64,000 bases of DNA from Coccinella septempunctata (lineage: Eukaryota; Arthropoda; Insecta; Coleoptera; Coccinellidae): contig NC_058195.1 of NCBI RefSeq assembly GCF_907165205.1, forward strand, positions 2,604,001 through 2,668,000, written 5' to 3'. Positions 59,885 to 64,000 of the stretch are shown here, in pieces. The first letter of the stretch is position 1. The number at the start of each line of letters is the position of its first letter. A program made the position numbers and the translations under genes. Under the pieces are notes generated by a model that searched no databases, was not told the DNA's origin, and saw only the letters and a program-made list of their open reading frames with translations.

Positions 59885-60042
59885 GTTTTTGGATATCACT
59901 GAAACTTTAGGAGAAAGGGGCACCATTTCAGAGCTCGGAAAAATGAAATTTCACCTATAAATTGAAAAAAAAAACATTTTGCCTTAGCTCTTACGGTTTC
60001 AGAGCTGACTGTCAATCCCATCGAATTCTGCCCACCCTGTAC
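59885..60042 (-). repeat. End segment of a CAGGGTG-type transposon
   Basis: The last 21 bases (60022-60042) are the exact reverse complement of 34051-34071 and end in CCCTG-TA. Upstream, TTAGCTCTTACGGTTTCAGA, GCTGACTGTCAATCCCATCG lies between the end and a poly-A run (59965-59976). The inner boundary is not sharp. Confidence 0.5.
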
Positions 60043-60645
60043 CAGGCCATCTCTTCGTTGTCACCTGGCGATCGCTACATGAGTGGGCCTATCTGCTCCC
60101 ACATCAGAAAGTACCATATTCAATATTTTCACATTTTCATACGTCGCTCAATCAAAAAACGCTTTACGAAATCCGAACCTTCACTTTCCCCTCAGAGACG
60201 TATCATCATCGTGTCTCATGATCGACCCACAGAAACGTCGAACAAAACAAGATTGGACAACTCAATTAAATTTTAATTGACGGAGTCACCGGTCCATTGT
60301 TGCCTCTTTCAACACACCGCCCTGGATGACAAAAGAACGGACTTTCCTTGCGTCACAGAGAGATACTCGATGTCCGAAAATCGTCCTTTACAATGGATGA
60401 TCACCGTTTGTTCATCGTGTACGAAACGGTGTTGATCAGGTACGGGCAGAGAACAGTGCCAAGGCTGGGAGGTTAGGGGTCAAATGGTCGAGTGGGTGGA
60501 TTGTGATTGTTTACAGGATAACAAGAATGTTTTTCGGCGAAGAAGTACCAGTTTATGTGTATTCTTTCAACTGGTGATGATACTACGAGAAAAGTCTGTG
60601 ACACATCTCATGGTTTGCTTAGTCTTTGACTCTGGATTACTGTCA
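60043..60645. other. Non-repetitive DNA
   Basis: No gene recognised; 60060-60460 is less AT-rich than its flanks and could be regulatory. Confidence 0.35.
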
Positions 60646-60939
60646 TCAACGTAGGCAATGGAAGGAACAATTTTTACTTCCAGGCATGGCAAACACTTTT
60701 TTTATGTTTATGAAAACATGGTATAATTTTGACTTATGTATGGTTCTGGTGTCCAACTTGATTTCTAAAGAATAACAGAATTTCCTTCTGTCAATATTGC
60801 CACTAGTACATACCACTATCTTGTATTGGTGAATGCTGCTGCTTCTTCCTTTTACTGCCAATTTCACAGCTCCTGTTTCAGATTCAGAATTATCATTTTC
60901 ACTCGCATTAGTCGAAGTAGCTTTAGTTTCACTGATCAT
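60646..60939 (-). other. Coding-like frame, Ser/Asn/Glu-rich start
   Basis: From an ATG at 60939 the minus strand reads MISETKATSTNASENDNSES, ETGAVKLAVKGRSSSIHQYK, IVVCTSGNIDRRKFCYSLEI and stays open for 97 codons. A good donor (GTG|GTATGT) lies about 125 bases in, so the coding part could be shorter. The acidic, low-complexity start resembles the start of the neighbouring exon candidate at 60963-61071 and looks like real coding rather than AT-rich noise. No domain is recognised; a broken transposase or a host exon are both possible. Confidence 0.22.
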
Positions 60940-60962
60940 TTTATATTTTTACTAAAACTTAC

Positions 60963-61071
60963 GTTTCTCTTTGTTGCTTGTTTGTGAATATTCTGAGTCA
61001 GAATCGCAGCCAAATGGCTCAGCAGACGTTCTGTTTACTGAAGAGTCAATGTCACTTATGGTAAAATAAGA
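60963..61071 (-). other. Exon candidate bounded by AG and GTAAGT
   Basis: On the minus strand, GGGCAG|TC and AAAC|GTAAGT bound 109 bases whose frame reads SYFTISDIDSSVNRTSAEPF, GCDSDSEYSQTSNKEKR. The Ser/Asp/Glu-rich composition is unusual for this DNA. The donor matches the consensus perfectly. The next coding-like frame (60939-60646) begins only 31 bases later and in the wrong phase to be spliced directly, so these may be alternative or broken pieces of one gene. Confidence 0.22.
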
Positions 61072-62435
61072 CTGCCCATTTGTAATAATCAAGATTAGGT
61101 ATAGAAAGAGTTGCAATCCACTTCAAAGCAGATTGGAAGGTTGATGACGTAGAAGGTGGCAGTAACGTCAAGGTCAATTGACAGAACTGGGTCCGTTAGC
61201 AGTGGCGTATCGATAATAGTGATTGGTGAAGTTAAAAAGAGGATACTCCAACAGAACCTCAACTTTTATGCCAAAACGTTGGTATTATTCAAATTGCACT
61301 GCCTCATTATATGATAGGCCAATGAGCTTTTGTGTGACGTGGCGTGTGGAGATACCAGAAGGAGCCTTGTATTTTCGAACTCCTATCGAGCCTACTTTCT
61401 ATATTGGCTTGGTAAAAATGACCCTGATCAAATAAACGTCATTTTGAGTTGGTCACAAAGAAAGTAAATATCGGGAAACCACCAGATTGTCATGTTAGCA
61501 CAAAACGTAATGAAAAGTTCGTCAGGGACTAGTAGATCACAAAATTTCAAGGTCAAGTAATTGAGAAGAATGGAAATATCTCGAAACATCAGATGCTTCA
61601 CGAAAACACTTGGGATTCATTGGTCAAAATGATTTTATCTTGAATTCACTACAATAATAGCCACCCCTCATGAACATACAATAAATCTAGGGTAGCTACC
61701 TACAGTCTCTCCTCGTATACCAAATGTCTAACGACCCACACATAAAAACAACCAACGTCAGCGAAAATAACGCGGAATTTGTAGCAGCCTGATGAGAAGC
61801 GAGATGTAACTCAGCATTTTCTACGCGTCCGTAGTAATCACCCTGACGAACGCCACCAGTAAATAACCATCCCCGTCTAGCAATCACGACGTAGAGCCTA
61901 CACCATGTGCACACACTCGATATGGCAAAGAGGTCCAGATGGCGAGAAGTCTAGATGCTACGTGAGATGTTTTTTTAGGGTTTCAAATGGCTTCGGAATT
62001 AGCATACATGGTTGAGAGAGCAGCGTTGGAGCAGGACCGAACTGATAGTTTCAGGTCACTCTACACGTGAAAGGGCTTTTATTGATCTGTATCATCTGAC
62101 CATAGGTACAAGGATTAGTCCCAGAGTGTTCCCTTGGGTTTTCTAGGGCTTCCTCAAGGTCCTATTCTGGGCCATTTCAATTTTGTGCAGGTGATTTCCA
62201 CCTGAATTAAAGGCTCCTCATCAAGATTATTTTTCCTCAGTACCCCTTTGCTCCTATGCCTTTCCATCTATGAGGAAAAATTTATCCTTCCTTGTACCAT
62301 TGCTACATCAAATTCCAAATCGAATCTTGTGACTCTTTAACCAATAACCAGATCTGCTTCCAATATATGTACGTAGAAGTCTTTTAAATTTTTTCTGTCA
62401 CAAATTGGCGTTGAAAATTGTGAAGCAACCCTATA
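61072..62435. other. Unassigned DNA; TGACGT sites and a minus-strand frame
   Basis: 61140-61350 contains CRE-like sites (GATGACGTAG, GTAACGTCAA, GTGACGTGG) and CCAAT boxes (ATTGG near 61221, CCAATGAG near 61319). The minus strand at about 61952-61696 is open and protein-like (LYVVIARRGWLFTGGVRQGD, then a hydrophobic stretch SALFSLTLVVFMCG). Nothing is recognisable as a known gene. Confidence 0.3.
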
Positions 62436-63029
62436 CACAGTGAGTCTTTCACTCGTACAAATTTTTTAACAGTAGTTCAAAAGAAACACTTTTTTTCTTC
62501 ACCATTTTTCTTCGAATTGGCTCGGTTTGAAAGGTACAGGCTGTTGAAAAACCATAAGAAAATGTTATTTTTAGTTCTATCTCACAAACGGTTTCATCGA
62601 ATGAAATGAATTTCGAAATGTAGTTTTTCATTTATTCAATGAATCTGTTTCGAACACAAGATATCACCCACGTCTTCCAGTTTTCTCATTATGACCATTT
62701 CGTACCATAAAATTAACAAAAATTCAAAGAACCCAACTCTTGAAACTAAGTTGGACGCTATTAAATGAATATTTGAACGTTTTGTGGGATAAAGTACCTA
62801 CAGGCTACTTTGGCTGAATGCAACTCTGTTCACAAGATCCACAGATGTGTAGTTTCACAGATTTAGCTTGTTATTTTGTTTTTCCAGGGGTGAAACCACT
62901 CATTATGAAAACTCAAAATGGCTATATCTTTTTATCAGGGTTAAATCGTAGAAATATTAAAAAAAATATATTTTTGTTACCTCAAGTATCTACTGTTAAA
63001 ATATTTGTACGAGTCAAAGACTCACCCTG
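62436..63029. mobile_element. MITE, 594 bp, with 40 bp inverted ends
   Basis: The left end CACAGTGAGTCTTTCACTCG, TACAAATTTTTTAACAGTAG and the reverse complement of the right end CAGGGTGAGTCTTTGACTCG, TACAAATATTTTAACAGTAG match over 40 bp with four differences. TATA flanks both sides (62432-62435 and 63030-63033). It has no transposase. The 92-codon open frame over its right half (62818-63096) extends outside the element and is probably fortuitous. Its left half recurs at 51182-51445. Confidence 0.8.
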
Positions 63030-63033
63030 TATA

Positions 63034-63435
63034 GTTCATGTTAACATCAAAGTAGAACATCCAAATTTTCATGAAAAAAATAAATCTGGTCACTAACTAA
63101 GTGCTACCTTTTCCCAAAGTGATGCCACAGGAGTATTCGGACATTTTTTTTCTTAGAAAATAGTCATTGACCCAACTTTTCCTACTGAAATGGTGGTTTG
63201 TTTCTTCTTCGTGAAATTATGGTATCATTGATCCAGCCTGAGTCCGTCCATCTCCGAATACCAGTCGTGTTTCAGTACTGATGCGTCGTAGGACGAGAAG
63301 ACAGACTATAAGCCACGTGGGTTGAGAAGATTGCAGTATAAATGTCCCATAAGTTGTAATTATCCACGCTTCATATCTGTCCTCCCATTACCCAGGAAAC
63401 CACCTTTCGTTTATTAAACATATATAAGTCAACTT
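63034..63435. other. Unassigned DNA
   Basis: No gene or repeat recognised. Confidence 0.4.
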
Positions 63436-63740
63436 ATTTCGACGTATAAATACGGTTTCATTAGACCAAAATAAGAAGGACAAATGTCCGCGTGGTAGAC
63501 GTATAAAATCAATCCTGGATATACGTCTCCTATTCGTATTTTATATACGTCTGATACTCGTATTTCATATACGTCTTTTAGACTACTTAAGTAATTCAGA
63601 AATTACGTCTAAAACCAGTCGTCTATAAACGTTCACAACTCATATATTATAGACTATATTTCAACGACTTCAATGTACCAAAAATAGACGTTTAATAATC
63701 GTATTTTGTACTACAATTAAGTATCAGTAATAGACGTCTC
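63436..63740. repeat. Cluster of GACGTAT/ATACGTC motifs
   Basis: At least eight copies of GACGTAT, ATACGTC or one-base variants occur on both strands. The tightest part, 63520-63575, repeats every 23-24 bases: ATACGTCTCCTATTCGTATT, ATACGTCTGATACTCGTATT, ATACGTCTTTTAGAC. Further TCGTATTT copies follow at about 63695. It could be a decayed short tandem repeat or part of an element end. Confidence 0.5.
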
Positions 63741-63754
63741 TGAACAACGTTAGA

Positions 63755-63846
63755 CCTACTGTTCATGTATACGATATTCGACGATAGGAAATTGCATTAA
63801 TATGTTTTGATCGATGATTTCGAATATCGTATGAATGAACATTAGG
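63755..63846. repeat. Imperfect 26 bp hairpin with a 40 nt loop
   Basis: CCTACTGTTCATGTATACGA, TATTCG (63755-63780) is the reverse complement, with a few differences, of CGAATATCGTATGAATGAAC, ATTAGG (63821-63846). Weaker pairing continues outward (ACAACGTTAG with GTTGTTAG). It may be a small MITE or a hairpin-RNA precursor. Confidence 0.6.
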
Positions 63847-64000
63847 CTTATTTGTTGTTAGATATTACTGTTCTGAATATAGTCAATCTTCAACATTTAT
63901 TATAACAATCTTACCCTCTTCCATACTTATCCTTTTCATAGTTTCGAATAAGACATAACGTAGTGTCAATCGGATTTTAGGAAAACTAAATTTTAAACTA

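Overview
This window looks like gene-poor, AT-rich nuclear DNA of an insect, possibly a beetle; the order is a guess from overall character, not from a marker gene. No complete host gene can be read. What can be recognised is almost entirely transposon-derived or tandemly repeated: Tc1/mariner transposons, 3' ends of non-LTR retrotransposons, foldback and MITE-like elements that begin TA-CAGGGTG, three satellite families and one dyad-symmetric minisatellite.

Layout. 0.6-3.2 kb: two mariner copies of one family, one a 603 bp deletion derivative (+) and one full-length but dead (-), with a decayed coding stretch between them. 6.9-9.4 kb: eroded RNase H and reverse-transcriptase remnants. 12.1-12.6 kb: GC-richer promoter-like DNA and a possible first exon encoding a signal peptide. 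12.9-14.4 kb: a nearly intact Tc1-type DD34E element with two frameshifts. 15.1-18.6 kb: seven copies of a 494 bp satellite that show a trimeric pattern. 20.4-20.7 kb: three hairpins about 100 nt apart, with a conserved loop and different but paired stems. 22.7-30.8 kb: more RNase H retroelement remnants and two shorter mariner derivatives. 31.6-32.6 kb: a 175 bp satellite built of alternating A/B units. 34.7-36.9 kb: a second 494 bp array. 38.1-41.0 kb: remnants of two non-LTR families. 42.6-43.7 kb: 45-48 bp minisatellite. 44.6-45.5 kb: foldback element. 46.1-47.3 kb: 175 bp satellite relics and a third retroelement 3' end. 50.2 kb: possible terminal exon. 51.2-53.1 kb: MITE-like element holding a GC-rich island, next to a fourth retroelement copy that retains the YADD motif. 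55.9-57.6 kb: a 635 bp tandem repeat. 60-63.8 kb: transposon ends, weak coding-like segments, a 594 bp MITE, a GACGTAT motif cluster and a long hairpin.

The elements do not form a pathway. They record repeated insertion and decay, and some copies were probably moved by enzymes encoded elsewhere: the mariner derivatives keep transposase-binding ends but no usable enzyme. Several non-repetitive, GC-richer stretches (about 8.2, 12.2, 31.1, 41.4, 42.3, 45.7, 54.3 and 60.1 kb) have the look of regulatory or intronic DNA, so the window could lie in or beside a large gene. That last point is inference.
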